64,000 nucleotides of DNA from Pectobacterium polonicum (GCF_005497185.1 NZ_RJTN01000020.1:26552-90551); one strand, 5' to 3'. Shown: positions 21,026 to 32,379, counted from the stretch's first letter. Notes: generated from the letters alone by a model not told the origin. Translations and numbers: made by a program.

Positions 21026-23092
21026 ATGGTGCATAAAAAATTACTTCTCAGCGCGACGGCTTTACTATTCAGCATTTATTTCCCCCACGTCGAAGCTCAA
21101 GATGGCGACAATAAGCAACAAGAAAATGGATTCATGAACCCTCCTGTACTGGCTGAGTCTTCGACAATGCCGTCAGGAACGCTTTATCAAAGAAAAATCA
21201 ACGAACCAGCTCAGCCTCATCTTGGCCGAGAGCGGGCTTTAGACTTGAAAGTGCAATATACCGAGGGGCTCATTCGTAACCCGGCACAAGGCCATCCAGA
21301 TAAAGTGCGCTTGCGTAGTTATAGTGGCCCCCATGTCGATCCTTACCACCCTTTTATAGCCCCAACCATTGAAGCCACGCCGGGTGATACCATCAGAATA
21401 AGGCTCGATAATCAACTTCCCGCTGAGCCTGAATGTGCCCAAAAAACGAAAGATATTAATATCCCACACTGCTTTAACCGTACCAATCTACATGGCCACG
21501 GGCTTTGGATCAGCCCAACGGGAAATAGCGATAATGTTTTGTTATCGATTAACCCGGGTATGAAGTTCGAGTATGAATATAATATCCCCAGCGATCACCC
21601 AGCCGGAACATTTTGGTACCATCCACACAACCATGGCTCAACGGCGATTCAAGTTGGCAGCGGTATGGCCGGTGCGCTTGTGATTCGGGGGGATCGCATG
21701 CCCACCGAGGCCTCAAACGGCGATATTGATACGTTGCTTAAGACTACGGACGGCAAGCCATTTCCTGAACGCCTATTGGTCTTTGAACAAATTCCCTATG
21801 CCTGTCTCAAAGATGGCAAGCTGAAGAAAAAATCAGATGATTCAATTGATTGGTCATGCGCCCCCGGAGAAGTTGGTGAGGTCGTTTCTTACGAACAATT
21901 CAAACCAGGCTCATGGGATGACTCAGGGCGTTTTACTACTGTCAACGGCCGGGTAAGACCTATTTTTGCCAATGCTAAAGCAGGTCAGGTTGAACGCTGG
22001 CGCTTGGTTCATGCCGGGGTGCGTGAGACGATAAAAGTAGAGTTTCGCAAGCTCGATACCCGTGATTTTTTCTCTCGGGAGAAAACACTTGGCGCGGAAA
22101 ATCAGGATCGATTTGTACGCGAACTCTGCACAGGCTCGCCGGTTCCTTATGTTGTCATCGCCGCTGACGGGTTGACGATGCCTCAAGGACAGGTTCAAAC
22201 CAATACCACACTGCAACCCGGATATCGTCATGATCTCCTGGTCAATTTCCCCGAAGACGGCCTCTATTGTATTGTCAATCCACCAGTAAAAGCCGCAGAT
22301 AACGTCTCGCGCGAAGACAAAGCACGATCGGTTTTGGGTTTTGTCAGAGTTAAAGGCGGGCAGTCAATAGCAGACCCTATCACATCAACCACTCAGCAAT
22401 TAATCACGCAAGCACAAAAAACCTATCAGCCAGCCAAACTGGCTAAAGAAATCATCAGTAGTTTGGAAGATGGGCTCAAACTGACCAAATTCATTCCCCA
22501 TCCGCCTATCACAGATAAAGAAGTCAGCCATGTTCCGCCGCAGGAGTTGGTGTTTTACATTGATGTCACGAAAAAGCCCCCAACGTTTGAGGTGGGTAAC
22601 TCATTTTCTGTGGTAAAAAATAGCGATGGCTCCTACAGTCCTAAGGGCGCGGCCCCCTATTCCCCGACCCAGATAGATCGCCCATTAGTGCTAGGAACCG
22701 CTCAGGAATGGCAATTACAATCCTATTTTGTCAGCCATCCTTTCCATATCCATGTGAATCCCTTCGAAATTATTCAGGTCCTCGATCCAGATGGTAATGA
22801 CGTAAGCTTGCCGGGCGCAAAGGAATCGGATGGCAGTATCTCGCAATATGCTGGTCTGAAAGGTGTATGGAAGGACACGCTATGGATAAAAAGCAATATC
22901 GATGGGGCGTTGGAATCCACAGACGCGCCAAAGGGCACATACAAAATATCTATTCGTACACGCTATGAACGCTATATCGGCGAGTTTGTACTGCACTGCC
23001 ATATCCTGGATCATGAAGATCAGGGCATGATGCAAAATGTCGTGATTGGGCTTTCTGATGGTGGAGGCGGGATTGCACAAGGTCACCATTAA
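21026..23092 (+). CDS. Secreted multicopper oxidase
   Basis: A 688-aa multicopper oxidase has a Sec signal peptide (residues 1-24). All four copper-binding signatures are present: HGHGLW at 156-161, WYHPHNH at 197-203, HPFHIH near 571-576 and HCHILDHEDQGMM near 656-668 with the type-1 Cys and axial Met. The reaction is oxidation of a phenolic, metal or other substrate with reduction of O2 to water in the periplasm. It is longer than CueO and closer to laccase/ascorbate oxidase-like proteins. No copper-homeostasis neighbours exist. It sits between thrW and proA, a hot spot for inserted DNA. Confidence 0.9.
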   Translation: MVHKKLLLSATALLFSIYFPHVEAQDGDNKQQENGFMNPPVLAESSTMPSGTLYQRKINEPAQPHLGRERALDLKVQYTEGLIRNPAQGHPDKVRLRSYSGPHVDPYHPFIAPTIEATPGDTIRIRLDNQLPAEPECAQKTKDINIPHCFNRTNLHGHGLWISPTGNSDNVLLSINPGMKFEYEYNIPSDHPAGTFWYHPHNHGSTAIQVGSGMAGALVIRGDRMPTEASNGDIDTLLKTTDGKPFPERLLVFEQIPYACLKDGKLKKKSDDSIDWSCAPGEVGEVVSYEQFKPGSWDDSGRFTTVNGRVRPIFANAKAGQVERWRLVHAGVRETIKVEFRKLDTRDFFSREKTLGAENQDRFVRELCTGSPVPYVVIAADGLTMPQGQVQTNTTLQPGYRHDLLVNFPEDGLYCIVNPPVKAADNVSREDKARSVLGFVRVKGGQSIADPITSTTQQLITQAQKTYQPAKLAKEIISSLEDGLKLTKFIPHPPITDKEVSHVPPQELVFYIDVTKKPPTFEVGNSFSVVKNSDGSYSPKGAAPYSPTQIDRPLVLGTAQEWQLQSYFVSHPFHIHVNPFEIIQVLDPDGNDVSLPGAKESDGSISQYAGLKGVWKDTLWIKSNIDGALESTDAPKGTYKISIRTRYERYIGEFVLHCHILDHEDQGMMQNVVIGLSDGGGGIAQGHH

Positions 23093-23211
23093 TAGGCAAC
23101 CTTAGCATTTTTAATAAATAAACGACTGTAAACAAGGGGCTCATGGCTTGTCTTCCTGACTCACCGCGAGCTCCCTTCGATTAGCTCAACCTCACGGCTG
23201 AACAATCAACA

Positions 23212-24465
23212 TTACATACGAATCAAATCGTCGCCATAACCAATCCATTTATAGGTGGTCAGCGCTTCTAGCCCCATCGGGCCACGCGCGTGCAGCTTCT
23301 GGGTACTGACCGCCACTTCCGCGCCCAAACCAAACTGGCCGCCGTCGGTGAAGCGTGTGCTGGCATTGACATACACCGCCGAGGAATCCACCTCACGCAC
23401 GAAGCGTTCTGCGTTGCTTAAGGAGCGCGTCAGAATGGCATCGGAATGCTGCGTACCGTGCTCGCGAATATGCGCAACCGCTGCATCCAGATCGTCCACT
23501 AGCGTGACATTCAGGTCATTAGAGAGCCATTCGTCATTGTAATTAGCGTCTTCCACTGCGACGACACTTGCTGGGCCACCGGTCAGATAAGGCATCGCTG
23601 AAGGGCTGGCGTGAAGCGTGACGCCCGACGCCGCCATTTTCTTGCTCAGTTCTGGCAGAAAACGGTCGGCAATGCTCCGATTGACCAACAGCGTTTCCAG
23701 GCTGTTACAGGCGCTAGGGCGCTGCACTTTAGCACTTTCAATGACGGTCAGCGCCTTATCAAAATCGATGCTGTCATCGGCATAGATATGACACACCCCG
23801 ATACCGCCAGTGATGACCGGAATCGTCGATTGTTCGCGGCACAGCTTATGCAGACCTGCACCACCGCGCGGAATCAGCATATCCACGTAGCGATCGAGCT
23901 TCAGCAGTTGGTTGACCAGTTCACGATCCGGGCTTTCAATCGCCTGTACCGCAGCGGCAGGCAGGCCGCACTGCGACAATGCCTGCTGAATCACTTTTAC
24001 CGTCGCTGCATTGGTGCGGTACGTCTCTTTGCCACCGCGCAGAATCACCGCGTTACCGGTTTTCAGGCACAGGGACGCTACATCAATGGTGACATTCGGG
24101 CGCGCTTCATAAATCACTCCGACCACGCCGAGCGGCACACGGCGACGTTCCAGCTTAAGCCCATTATCCAGCATACTGCCGTCAATCACCTGCCCTACCG
24201 GATCGGTCAGGCGACAGACCTGACGCACATCGCTGGCAATCGCACTCAGCCTTTCCTGCGTTAAGAGCAGACGATCCAGCAACGCTTCGCTCATTCCATT
24301 TTGGCGCGCATCGGCTAAATCCAGCGCGTTAGCCGCCAGAATCGTCGTACTCTCGGCTTCCAGCAAATCCGCAATCGTCAACAGCGCACGATCTTTCTGC
24401 GCCGTACTCAAAACCGCCAACTGATAAGAGGCCGCTTTTGCCGCTTTACCCATTTGTTCAAGCAT
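23212..24465 (-). CDS. proA: Gamma-glutamyl phosphate reductase
   Basis: A 417-aa ProA carries out NADPH-dependent reduction of gamma-glutamyl phosphate to glutamate semialdehyde, second step of proline synthesis. The catalytic cysteine is in [13 protein letters not shown] (near residue 255), and the NAD-binding [20 protein letters not shown] segment is conserved. It follows proB after 10 nt in the same operon. Length equals E. coli ProA. Confidence 0.97.
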   Translation of the reverse strand: MLEQMGKAAKAASYQLAVLSTAQKDRALLTIADLLEAESTTILAANALDLADARQNGMSEALLDRLLLTQERLSAIASDVRQVCRLTDPVGQVIDGSMLDNGLKLERRRVPLGVVGVIYEARPNVTIDVASLCLKTGNAVILRGGKETYRTNAATVKVIQQALSQCGLPAAAVQAIESPDRELVNQLLKLDRYVDMLIPRGGAGLHKLCREQSTIPVITGGIGVCHIYADDSIDFDKALTVIESAKVQRPSACNSLETLLVNRSIADRFLPELSKKMAASGVTLHASPSAMPYLTGGPASVVAVEDANYNDEWLSNDLNVTLVDDLDAAVAHIREHGTQHSDAILTRSLSNAERFVREVDSSAVYVNASTRFTDGGQFGLGAEVAVSTQKLHARGPMGLEALTTYKWIGYGDDLIRM

Positions 24466-24475
24466 CGCGAACTCC

Positions 24476-25579
24476 TTAATTGATAATCATGTCATCGCGG
24501 TGGATAGCTACCGGACCATATTCGTAGCCAAGAATATCGGCAATCTGTTGAGAATGATGCCCGGCAATCATACGCAGCGCATCGCTGTTATAGCGCGTCA
24601 CAGCATGTGCCACATCACGGCCCGCCAGGCTGCGAACGCGGATCACTTCACCACGAGAGAAATTGCCTTCCACCGTGCGAATACCTTTAGGAAGCAGCGA
24701 ACTACCACGTTCAAGGATTGCAGAGAGCGCGCCGTCGTCGACGGTAATTTCCCCCGCTGGGGGCGCACCAAAAATCCAATGTTTACGACTTTCCAGCGGC
24801 GCATCAAGTGCATGAAAACGCGTTCCAACCGAAATATCGGCAATCACATCGCCGATCACGCCCGGCTTGCTGCCAGCGGCAATCACCACGTCGATACCGG
24901 CGCGGCAGGCCACATCGGCAGCCTGTAATTTGGTCGACATGCCGCCCGTTCCGAGGCCAGATACGCTATCCCCTGCGATACTGCGCAGTGCATCGTTGAT
25001 GCCAGTCACTTCACGGATCAGCTCAGCATCAGGATTATTACGCGGATCGGCGGTAAACAGCCCGGCCTGATCGGTCAGCAGCAGCAGCTTATCTGCATCG
25101 GCCAGAATCGCTGCCAGCGCAGACAGATTGTCGTTGTCACCGACCTTGATCTCAGCGGTAGCAACCGCGTCGTTTTCATTAATCACCGGAACAATGTTGT
25201 TATCCAGCAGCGCCCGCATGGTATCGCGCGCATTGAGGAAACGTTCACGATCTTCCATATCGGCACGCGTCAGCAGCATTTGCCCAACGTGAATGCCGTA
25301 AATGGAAAACAGCTGTTCCCACAGTTGAATCAGGCGGCTTTGACCCACGGCAGCCAGCAGTTGTTTAGTCGCAATGGTGGCCGGAAGTTCGGGGTAACCC
25401 AAATGTTCGCGTCCGGCGGCAATCGCCCCCGAAGTAACAATAACAATTCGATGCCCTGCCGCATGTTGCTGCGCACACTGGCGCACCAGTTCAACGATAT
25501 GGGCACGATTAAGACGACGCGAACCGCCGGTTAGCACGCTGGTGCCCAGTTTCACAACCAAAGTCTGGCTGCCGCTCAT
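24476..25579 (-). CDS. proB: Glutamate 5-kinase
   Basis: A 367-aa ProB phosphorylates glutamate in the first, proline-inhibited step of proline synthesis. The amino-acid kinase domain (residues 1-255, [36 protein letters not shown]) is followed by a C-terminal PUA domain (275-367). ATG 25579 ([12 protein letters not shown]) fits the E. coli start. The eight-codon upstream extension is not favoured. It forms an operon with proA. Confidence 0.97.
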   Translation of the reverse strand: MSGSQTLVVKLGTSVLTGGSRRLNRAHIVELVRQCAQQHAAGHRIVIVTSGAIAAGREHLGYPELPATIATKQLLAAVGQSRLIQLWEQLFSIYGIHVGQMLLTRADMEDRERFLNARDTMRALLDNNIVPVINENDAVATAEIKVGDNDNLSALAAILADADKLLLLTDQAGLFTADPRNNPDAELIREVTGINDALRSIAGDSVSGLGTGGMSTKLQAADVACRAGIDVVIAAGSKPGVIGDVIADISVGTRFHALDAPLESRKHWIFGAPPAGEITVDDGALSAILERGSSLLPKGIRTVEGNFSRGEVIRVRSLAGRDVAHAVTRYNSDALRMIAGHHSQQIADILGYEYGPVAIHRDDMIIN

Positions 25580-25702
25580 AATTTCTCTGCCGTTAGATGT
25601 CAAAAAGTAAGAATAAGGAAAACGTTGTAGCAGGACAGACGCGTTATGCCAACAGGCACAACGCGAAAACCTGTGAATAAATCGGGGAACGTCAAGGAAG
25701 CA

Positions 25703-26077
25703 TCACGGTCGTGCGGTAAGCGTACAGGCGGGTTCCAGCGAGTGCAGCAGTTTCTCCAGTCGGACATGAAAAGCCTGTTTGGCATTCTCCACCTGTTCCA
25801 TCACAGCTTTGTCCTTAATTTTTTCCTCACGCCAGTTGCCTTGTTTATCAAACAGACCGTAGTGATACTTATAGGCAAAGACTTGACCGGTATCTTCCAG
25901 GTTTAGCCACCAGCCCCAGAACTCCCGTTGTTCTGGCGCGGGCTTGATGTTGACGCAAACCGCCAGACAATCAAAGAAGAACGCGCTATCCTCGCACTGC
26001 GCTTCACGTATATAAGGCCCCAACGCCGTAAAATTTTTCATGAGTCGGCTTTTGGAGTGTCCACTCGGTAACATCAT
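25703..26077 (-). CDS. crl: Sigma-S (RpoS) binding protein Crl
   Basis: A 124-aa Crl helps RpoS load on core polymerase. The signature [30 protein letters not shown] and REFWGWW is conserved with E. coli Crl. The start at ATG 26077 is set by AAGGAG 7 nt upstream. An open extension is non-native. In E. coli crl and proB are separated by phoE. Here the gap of 120 nt contains no porin. Confidence 0.93.
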   Translation of the reverse strand: MMLPSGHSKSRLMKNFTALGPYIREAQCEDSAFFFDCLAVCVNIKPAPEQREFWGWWLNLEDTGQVFAYKYHYGLFDKQGNWREEKIKDKAVMEQVENAKQAFHVRLEKLLHSLEPACTLTARP

Positions 26078-26259
26078 CTGCGATCTCCTTTGGTTGAACT
26101 TTCTTTTTAGCAGAGAATGGCAATTTATCAACTACCTGCATGACAACTCACGTCTCTCCCTCTTGTTCGCACAGGCTTTCCTGAAAAAGCATTGCCGCTC
26201 GACACGGAGTATTCAATACTCTGGTCTCTTCATTTCCGTTAATTGAGAAGTGACACCTT

Positions 26260-26595
26260 ATGCCACATTGTATCGCCGAATATTCGTCAAACATTGATGT
26301 AAATGCCCTGCTCCCTGCAATCTATCGCGGTGCGCTCGAATCCGGTTTGTTTGCCAGTGACGGCAGTGACATCAAAGTCAGATCCCTTGCTTACGATAAC
26401 TATACGACCGGTGGTGAGCGAGCCAGCTTCATTCATGTGGCAATCAAGGTGCTTTCAGGGCGGACGGGAGAGCAGAAAAGTAATCTCTCCAATCTGGTAC
26501 TTCAGAAGATCGAAGCGCTTGGATTGAAGAATCTGTCGGTTACGGTTGAAGTGATTGATATGGACAGACTTTGCTACGCCAAAAAGATCCTGTGA
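26260..26595 (+). CDS. CHMI-family isomerase (5-carboxymethyl-2-hydroxymuconate isomerase-like)
   Basis: A 111-aa tautomerase-superfamily protein starts MPHCIAEYSSNI. Pro2 becomes the N-terminal catalytic base after Met removal. The rest of the CHMI pattern (ASFIHVAIKVLSGRT) is present. In the homoprotocatechuate pathway this family (HpaF) isomerises the ring-cleavage product, but no hpa genes are here, so the physiological substrate is unknown. It is a single gene divergent from crl. Confidence 0.8.
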   Translation: MPHCIAEYSSNIDVNALLPAIYRGALESGLFASDGSDIKVRSLAYDNYTTGGERASFIHVAIKVLSGRTGEQKSNLSNLVLQKIEALGLKNLSVTVEVIDMDRLCYAKKIL

Positions 26596-26675
26596 TCGAC
26601 GGCGATTATCTGGCAGGAGCAGCGGTCTGTGTAGCGGAAATTCGCCTGCACAGACCGTGGGTTACGCCCGCTCTT

Positions 26676-27923
26676 CTACACTTTATCCTGCAACCATCCG
26701 CTGATTTGCTGTAGTGCGCGGTGGAAATTCTGGTACACCGGCGAGAAATTAACTGGCAGTAGTTTCCCTTGCGCAGATGAGTTCACAATCAGGCTGGCCT
26801 CTTCTTTCGGGCATAGCAGATCGTTATCCCAGTAGCCTGCCAGCATCGGCGTCGGGCAGCGGCGTCCTAGCAACCCCTGTGTTTTCAGCGAATAGCGCCC
26901 CAGCTCAGTTTTCAGCGACGCATCCGTCGAGTACGGCATACCCAACCGGCTCGCCAGCACATCCATAAACATATCCGGCACTTGCTGCTGACGAGTAGGA
27001 TCGCTTAACAGATGGTGTACCACCGGGCCGAGACAGGCTACGCCGCGTAGGCGCTGCGATTCCAGATACGCCAGCCGAACGGCAATATTGGCACCAAAGC
27101 GGAAGCCAAATGCCGCAACGCGGGTGTGATCGATCCACGGAACATCCGGCAGTGCGCGCAAGACCTGCTGGTGCAGAAAACTGGAATCCTGAGTCAACTT
27201 CCAGCGGGAAGAAAATCCGACAGACGGGACATCAATCGTCAACATCGCCATGCCCGCTGGCGCAAAATAGTCCTGAAACAGGCGATGATAATCGCTCTGC
27301 AACATTTCCAGACTGCCGCACATCAGAACGGTAGGGAAAGGTGCCTTGCCTTGCGATGGCATATGTAAAAAGCCAGTCAGTGTCCCGCCGCCCGTAATCG
27401 GGAAGGTCAGTTCCCTGAGTTCATAAGGCAGGTATTTTGCGGCTTCTTCATAAGCGCGATTTGCCAGCGTTTGCGCCTGTTCCGCCAGCTCATCGCCTTT
27501 AATATGCGGATAGGCGGCAATGCTGTAGAGGTTGGCAGCATTCAGCCAGCACTGCCCGATTTGCGCGTCATCTTCACTTTCCGTGGCCCGCTGCTGCCAG
27601 TCTGCGCCCTGCTTCGCCCATTCATAAATCCAGTTACCGCCTCGGTAACCGATCACCGTGTCGAGCAACTGCTCATTGCTTCTGTCAGCCTTACTGGCAG
27701 CAATACGTGACAGCACGTCTTCGATTTCCCACGGATCAACACCACGCCAAATCCACATCAGCCGGTTAATCATCCGATACCAGCTGCGGGTTTTTTCGCC
27801 TTCCAGCGTAGAATGCAGCCCCTGCACGTCCTGACTATTTCGCGTGCGTCTGACTAACGTCGAGGTTTCTGGATGTTTGAAAGAGGGTTTGAATAGCGTT
27901 TCAGACAGGTTAGCTTGCGCCAC
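26676..27923 (-). CDS. frsA: Esterase FrsA
   Basis: A 415-aa alpha/beta-hydrolase of the FrsA (YafA) family, earlier called fermentation-respiration switch protein, has esterase activity on short acyl esters. The helical N-terminal half (1-170) is followed by the hydrolase core with [29 protein letters not shown] and [18 protein letters not shown] (nucleophile elbow region, residues about 270-288). It lies between gpt and crl, the same neighbourhood as in E. coli. Confidence 0.93.
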   Translation of the reverse strand: MAQANLSETLFKPSFKHPETSTLVRRTRNSQDVQGLHSTLEGEKTRSWYRMINRLMWIWRGVDPWEIEDVLSRIAASKADRSNEQLLDTVIGYRGGNWIYEWAKQGADWQQRATESEDDAQIGQCWLNAANLYSIAAYPHIKGDELAEQAQTLANRAYEEAAKYLPYELRELTFPITGGGTLTGFLHMPSQGKAPFPTVLMCGSLEMLQSDYHRLFQDYFAPAGMAMLTIDVPSVGFSSRWKLTQDSSFLHQQVLRALPDVPWIDHTRVAAFGFRFGANIAVRLAYLESQRLRGVACLGPVVHHLLSDPTRQQQVPDMFMDVLASRLGMPYSTDASLKTELGRYSLKTQGLLGRRCPTPMLAGYWDNDLLCPKEEASLIVNSSAQGKLLPVNFSPVYQNFHRALQQISGWLQDKV

Positions 27924-28079
27924 AGCAGCCTCCGTTAATGTAAACCGCTGTTAGCGGACATCAGACGACATCTTCGTCATCCGCTAAAGTGTAACGAACT
28001 CAGGCCACGGAAGACAAATGCCAACGGCAGAAACACACGATCGGATCAATTGCATCGATCTCGATAGCGTAGAAACAAC

Positions 28080-28102
28080 AATGCCCGGCTAAACCGGGCA
28101 TT
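28080..28102 (-). terminator. gpt terminator
   Basis: AATGCCCGG/CCGGGCATT with a 5-nt loop lies after the gpt stop. On the minus strand it is followed by TTGTTGTTTC. It is a good 9-bp stem. Confidence 0.8.
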
Positions 28103-28129
28103 GGGGGAAATCGATATTCGCTCTGACGA

Positions 28130-28588
28130 TTAACGGCCAGACAAAGGCGGAACAAACACCACGCCCATATCCCACGGCTGTTCAATCCAGGTATCCTGCG
28201 GGATATCAATCACGTAGTCATCAACCAGCGGTTGACCAGCAGGTTTGGCGAAAATGGTCACAAAGTGCGCTTTCGGGTACATATCACGAATCGCCTTTGC
28301 GGTACCGCCGGTATCAACCAGATCGTCAACCACGATAAATCCTTCGCCATCTCCCTCGGCGCGCTTGATCACTTTCATTTCACGCTGGTTGTCATGGTCA
28401 TAACTGGAGATGCAAACGGTATCAACGTGACGAATGCCAAGCTCACGCGCCAGCAGCGCGCCAGGAACCAAACCACCGCGGCTGACGGCAATGATGCCTT
28501 TCCATTGATCGGCTGGCAGTAAACGCTGTGCCAGTTTACGGGCATGAATTTGCAACATATCCCAGGTTACGACGTACTTTTCGCTCAT
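28130..28588 (-). CDS. gpt: Xanthine-guanine phosphoribosyltransferase
   Basis: A 152-aa Gpt salvages guanine and xanthine to GMP and XMP using PRPP. The PRPP-binding motif is [17 protein letters not shown] (near residue 84-100), with the ISRGG loop (36-40) earlier. The start ATG 28588 lies after a leader that can fold an AGCCG/CGGCT hairpin. Same length as E. coli. It is transcribed away from pepD. Confidence 0.96.
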   Translation of the reverse strand: MSEKYVVTWDMLQIHARKLAQRLLPADQWKGIIAVSRGGLVPGALLARELGIRHVDTVCISSYDHDNQREMKVIKRAEGDGEGFIVVDDLVDTGGTAKAIRDMYPKAHFVTIFAKPAGQPLVDDYVIDIPQDTWIEQPWDMGVVFVPPLSGR

Positions 28589-28918
28589 AAAATATATCCC
28601 AGCCGAATGAAAACCGGCTTAAGTTGAGTCTGAGGGGGGAAAAAGGTTGCGCGAGATTATAGATAGCCAACAACATAAAAACCAGTTTTTCTCAACGTGA
28701 GAACCGAGTTTTTCCTGATAACCTGCGCCCTGCCGAGCCTGCGGATTCATATTGCAGCGGGAAAAATAAGCGGGGACGACGGCAATTTCCCCTGCTTTGA
28801 TGGAAAATGATATTCTGTTGCGACACGCCATATTAAATGGCTAACCACGATTAACTTTTAACCTATAGCCCTGCCCGCCAGAACGCGAAGGCTGGCCGCT
28901 AAAAAGGAGACTGCAATA
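28589..28918. other. gpt-pepD divergent intergenic region
   Basis: This 330-nt gap must contain two divergent promoters. I see a leader hairpin of gpt (AGCCG/CGGCT, about 28601-28619) and the pepD ribosome-binding site AAGGAG at 28903, but no promoter or regulator site I can support. Confidence 0.5.
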
Positions 28919-30379
28919 GTGTCTGAATTGTCTCAACTTTCCCCCCAGCCTCTGTGGGATATTTTCGCTAAAATCTGCTCCATCCCGCACCCTTCTTATC
29001 ATGAAGAGGCGCTGGCTGCGCATATTTTGGAATGGGCTAAAGAGAAAGGCATCTATGCCGAGCGCGATCAGGTTGGCAATATTCTGCTGCGCAAAGCGGC
29101 AACCGCAGGCATGGAAAATCGTAAACCTATCGTGTTGCAGGCGCATCTGGACATGGTGCCGCAGAAAAACAACGATACCGTACACGATTTTATTACCGAT
29201 CCGATCCAGCCTTACGTTGACGGTGAATGGCTGAAAGCGCGCGGCACCACGCTGGGCGCGGATAACGGTATTGGTATGGCTTCTGCACTGGCGGTGCTGG
29301 CCGACCCAAGCGTCGAGCACGGCCCGCTGGAAGTGCTGCTGACCATGACCGAAGAAGCCGGTATGGATGGCGCGTTTGGCCTGCAACCTAACTGGCTTCA
29401 GGGCGAAATCCTGATCAACACCGATTCGGAAGAAGAAGGCGAGATCTACATGGGTTGCGCAGGCGGTATTGATTTTATTACCCGTCTGCCACTGGCACGC
29501 GAAGTACCGCCAGCCGGTTACCAAACGCTGAAGTTGACGATTAAAGGTCTGAAAGGCGGCCACTCCGGCGGCGACATTCATTTAGGTCTGGGCAACGCCA
29601 ACAAACTGCTGGCGCGCTTCCTGTTCGAGCAGGCGCAAGCGCTGGATATCCGCATTCTCGATCTCAACGGCGGTACGCTGCGTAACGCGATTCCGCGTGA
29701 AGCCTTCGCCACGCTGTCACTGCCTGCTGCGAACGTCGAGCAGTTGAAAGCGCTGAGCCAGGACTATCTGGCAGTATTGAAGAATGAGCTGTCAGCCGTT
29801 GAGAAAAACCTGACCGTGGTGGTGGAAGCCAACGACAGCAACGAACACCCGTTGACGCAAGACAGCCGCGATCGTCTGCTCGCATTGCTCAACGCGACGC
29901 CGAACGGCGTGATCCGCATGAGCGACGAAGTCAAAGGCGTGGTGGAAACCTCACTGAACCTCGGCGTTGTCACCATGGAAGACGACCATGCAGAAATTAT
30001 CTGCCTGATTCGTTCCCTGATCGACAGCGGCAAAGACGCCGTAGTGGGTACGCTGACGGCGCTGGGCGAATTGGCTGGCGCAAAAACATCGCCAAAAGGT
30101 GGCTATCCAGGCTGGCAGCCGGATGCGCATTCACCGGTCATGGCGCTGGTTCGCGAAACCTATCAGAAGCTGTTCAACAAAACGCCGAACATCATGGTGA
30201 TCCACGCCGGTCTGGAATGTGGCCTGTTCAAGAAACCGTACCCAGACATGGATATGGTTTCCATCGGGCCGACCATCACCGGGCCACACTCCCCTGATGA
30301 ACAAGTGCATATCGGCAGCGTCGATCTGTACTGGAAATTGCTGACAGCGCTGCTGAAAGCGATTCCGCCGCGCGCTTAA
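28919..30379 (+). CDS. pepD: Aminoacyl-histidine dipeptidase (peptidase D)
   Basis: A 486-aa M20-family cytoplasmic dipeptidase hydrolyses Xaa-His dipeptides such as carnosine. Metal ligands and catalytic residues are seen: QAHLDMVPQ (His near residue 80), GADNGIGMA (Asp 119), TEEAGMDG (Glu 149/150), NTDSEEEGE and the terminal HAGLECGL. It begins with GTG as in E. coli, with AAGGAG 9 nt upstream. Confidence 0.96.
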   Translation: MSELSQLSPQPLWDIFAKICSIPHPSYHEEALAAHILEWAKEKGIYAERDQVGNILLRKAATAGMENRKPIVLQAHLDMVPQKNNDTVHDFITDPIQPYVDGEWLKARGTTLGADNGIGMASALAVLADPSVEHGPLEVLLTMTEEAGMDGAFGLQPNWLQGEILINTDSEEEGEIYMGCAGGIDFITRLPLAREVPPAGYQTLKLTIKGLKGGHSGGDIHLGLGNANKLLARFLFEQAQALDIRILDLNGGTLRNAIPREAFATLSLPAANVEQLKALSQDYLAVLKNELSAVEKNLTVVVEANDSNEHPLTQDSRDRLLALLNATPNGVIRMSDEVKGVVETSLNLGVVTMEDDHAEIICLIRSLIDSGKDAVVGTLTALGELAGAKTSPKGGYPGWQPDAHSPVMALVRETYQKLFNKTPNIMVIHAGLECGLFKKPYPDMDMVSIGPTITGPHSPDEQVHIGSVDLYWKLLTALLKAIPPRA

Positions 30380-30399
30380 TCGCGTAGTCGTAAAAATCA

Positions 30400-30427
30400 G
30401 GGCGGCGCATAGACGTCGCCCTTTTTT
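30400..30427 (+). terminator. pepD terminator
   Basis: GGGCGGCG/CGTCGCCC (one G-T pair) with CATAGA loop and six T, 20 nt after the pepD stop. It separates pepD from the convergent dinB. Confidence 0.9.
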
Positions 30428-30445
30428 ATCCTCAACTGAACAGCT

Positions 30446-31504
30446 TTATCCCCAATCAAACACCAGCTGTCGCTCAATTTGCGGGTCGAGCAGCGTCACA
30501 TGTAGCCCAACCAGCCGGACGCCTCTGGATTTACGCCGCTCCTGCCAGGTTTGCTGAGCAATCTTCAACAGATCCTGTTTATTCAATACTGGCCACACAT
30601 GTTCCTGCGTGGTTTGCTGAAAATCATCAAACTTAAGTTTGACGCCCTGACGCGCAATATGCAGATCGGGCTTCACCCGTTTCAGGCGGACTTCCAGCTC
30701 CTCATAGAGCTGTTCAATCAGGTTTTCACACTGTTCCCAGTCGTGGATATCCTGTGCCAGCGTCTTCTCCACCCCGACCGACTTCCTCAGCCGATCGGGT
30801 GAAATCCGTCGTTCATCGATCCCTTGACAGCGCTCCCACAGCACGCGGCCAAACTTGCCAAACTCTTTGAGCAGATCCGCCAGCGCATACACTCGCACAT
30901 CGGCACAGGTATGCAGGCCACGCTCTTCCAGCCGTTTCCCCGTCACTTTTCCGACGCCGGGAATCTTCTCTAGCGGCAGCGCAAGCAGGAAGTCATCCAC
31001 CTGCTCCGGTGTAATCACATATTGTCCATTCGGCTTATTTAACTCAGACGCGACCTTCGCCAGAAACTTGATCGGTGCTATGCCCGCCGAAGCGGTGAGA
31101 TTCAGTTCATTCACAATCGTTCGACGGATTTCTTCGGCAATACGTGTCGCCGAACCGTTGCAGTGCGGGCTATCAGTAACGTCCAGATAGGCTTCATCCA
31201 GAGAAAGCGGTTCGATCAGTGAAGTGTAGCGGGAGAAGATCTCTCTGATTTGGCGCGAAGTGGACTTATACACCTCCATGCGCCCCGGTAACAACGTGAG
31301 TTGCGGACACAGGCGCAAAGCGGTTGCCGTCGCCATCGCGCTGCGGACGCCGTAGCGTCGGGCAGGATAGTTAGCGGTACTGATGACGCCACGTCGATCG
31401 GCGCTTCCACCAATCGCCAGAGGAATATCGCGCAGACGCGGGTTATCACGCATCTCAATTGCTGCGTAGAAGCAGTCCATATCAACATGAATGATTTTGC
31501 GCAT
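30446..31504 (-). CDS. dinB: DNA polymerase IV (DinB)
   Basis: A 352-aa Y-family translesion polymerase starts [17 protein letters not shown], containing the first metal-binding Asp (D8). [10 protein letters not shown] (near 102-111) holds the other catalytic acidic residues (D103, E104). The little-finger domain is residues 240-345, and the C-terminal end LVFDWG contains the clamp-binding type motif. ATG 31504 with GGAGG is chosen over the upstream frame. A perfect LexA box lies 18 nt upstream of the start. Confidence 0.96.
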   Translation of the reverse strand: MRKIIHVDMDCFYAAIEMRDNPRLRDIPLAIGGSADRRGVISTANYPARRYGVRSAMATATALRLCPQLTLLPGRMEVYKSTSRQIREIFSRYTSLIEPLSLDEAYLDVTDSPHCNGSATRIAEEIRRTIVNELNLTASAGIAPIKFLAKVASELNKPNGQYVITPEQVDDFLLALPLEKIPGVGKVTGKRLEERGLHTCADVRVYALADLLKEFGKFGRVLWERCQGIDERRISPDRLRKSVGVEKTLAQDIHDWEQCENLIEQLYEELEVRLKRVKPDLHIARQGVKLKFDDFQQTTQEHVWPVLNKQDLLKIAQQTWQERRKSRGVRLVGLHVTLLDPQIERQLVFDWG

Positions 31505-31521
31505 ACTGGCCTCCGATAACA

Positions 31522-31537
31522 CTGTATAAATATACAG
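31522..31537 (-). promoter_or_regulatory. LexA (SOS) box of dinB
   Basis: CTGTATAAATATACAG fits the consensus CTGT-N8-ACAG with the AT-rich centre. It lies directly upstream of dinB, so the gene is SOS-induced. Confidence 0.93.
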
Positions 31538-31578
31538 ATCAAAATCAGTATAGACAAGCTGCGCGATGCCTGCGGCGT

Positions 31579-32379
31579 TTACTGCACGATAAGCATAACC
31601 AGCTTAACTTCGCCATGCCCGGCAGGATGGAAAGTCTGTTGATGATAGGCGATATCGCCAAGCAAAGGATGATGAAAACGTCGCTCACCGCCTTCACGGG
31701 CGGTAACTGCCTGCTGCGACCACCAGAGGTTGAACTCGCGGCTTTCTTCACACAGCGCCATCACGATTTGCCGGACGGACTCGGTAGGCGCGTAATAACT
31801 TGATTCCGCACGAAACTCCGCCACCACGCGTTTGGCTCGTTCCGGCCAGTCCACCACCAGCGATCGTGCCAATGGGTTAAGAAACATGAAACGCAGTAGA
31901 TTCGGCTCAGGCTCACTTTCCAGCCATCCGGCAAACAGCTGTTCCGACGGCGCATTCCATGCCAGCATATTCCAGCAGCCATCCAGAAGATATGCCGGGC
32001 AAGTAATGTGATGCAAGCTGGCAGCAACCTGTGCATCCAGCGATGTGGCCCGATTCTGTTTCTGCGGGTCCTTCACACCAGCAAGGCTAAAAAGGTAGTC
32101 GTGCTCGGCGGGCTCCAGTTTTAACGCCTGCGATAAACGCGTCAACGCGGATGCCGAAGCAGACACATCACGCCCCTGTTCAATCCAGGTATACCAGGTG
32201 GTGCTGATTCGGGCGATTTGCGCCAATTCTTCGCGGCGTAATCCACTGGTGCGCCGCCGCCCAGAGGCAGGCAGACCGACCATTTCCGGCGTAGTCCGCT
32301 CACGCAGCGCACGTAAGAAAGCTCCCAGCGCTTTTGGACCACTCAGTGAATTGGCAGACATAAACGTATTTGCAGACAT
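31579..32379 (-). CDS. XRE-family regulator with MmyB-like C-terminal domain
   Basis: A 266-aa protein has an N-terminal HTH (residues 15-80, including [20 protein letters not shown]) and a C-terminal ligand-binding domain (130-255) with the [20 protein letters not shown] signature of the MmyB-like family, known to bind fatty-acid-like ligands in some members. It lies divergent from yafE (230 nt apart), so it may regulate that methyltransferase gene and itself. Start is ambiguous between Met1 and Met7. Confidence 0.85.
   Translation of the reverse strand: MSANTFMSANSLSGPKALGAFLRALRERTTPEMVGLPASGRRRTSGLRREELAQIARISTTWYTWIEQGRDVSASASALTRLSQALKLEPAEHDYLFSLAGVKDPQKQNRATSLDAQVAASLHHITCPAYLLDGCWNMLAWNAPSEQLFAGWLESEPEPNLLRFMFLNPLARSLVVDWPERAKRVVAEFRAESSYYAPTESVRQIVMALCEESREFNLWWSQQAVTAREGGERRFHHPLLGDIAYHQQTFHPAGHGEVKLVMLIVQ

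Noticed and set aside
24500..24928. 142-aa plus-strand open frame opposite proB
   Set aside because: Antisense shadow of the conserved proB PUA-domain region. No start signal.
28841..29581. 246-aa minus-strand open frame opposite pepD
   Set aside because: Shadow frame of a high-GC gene with a fully conserved product on the plus strand.
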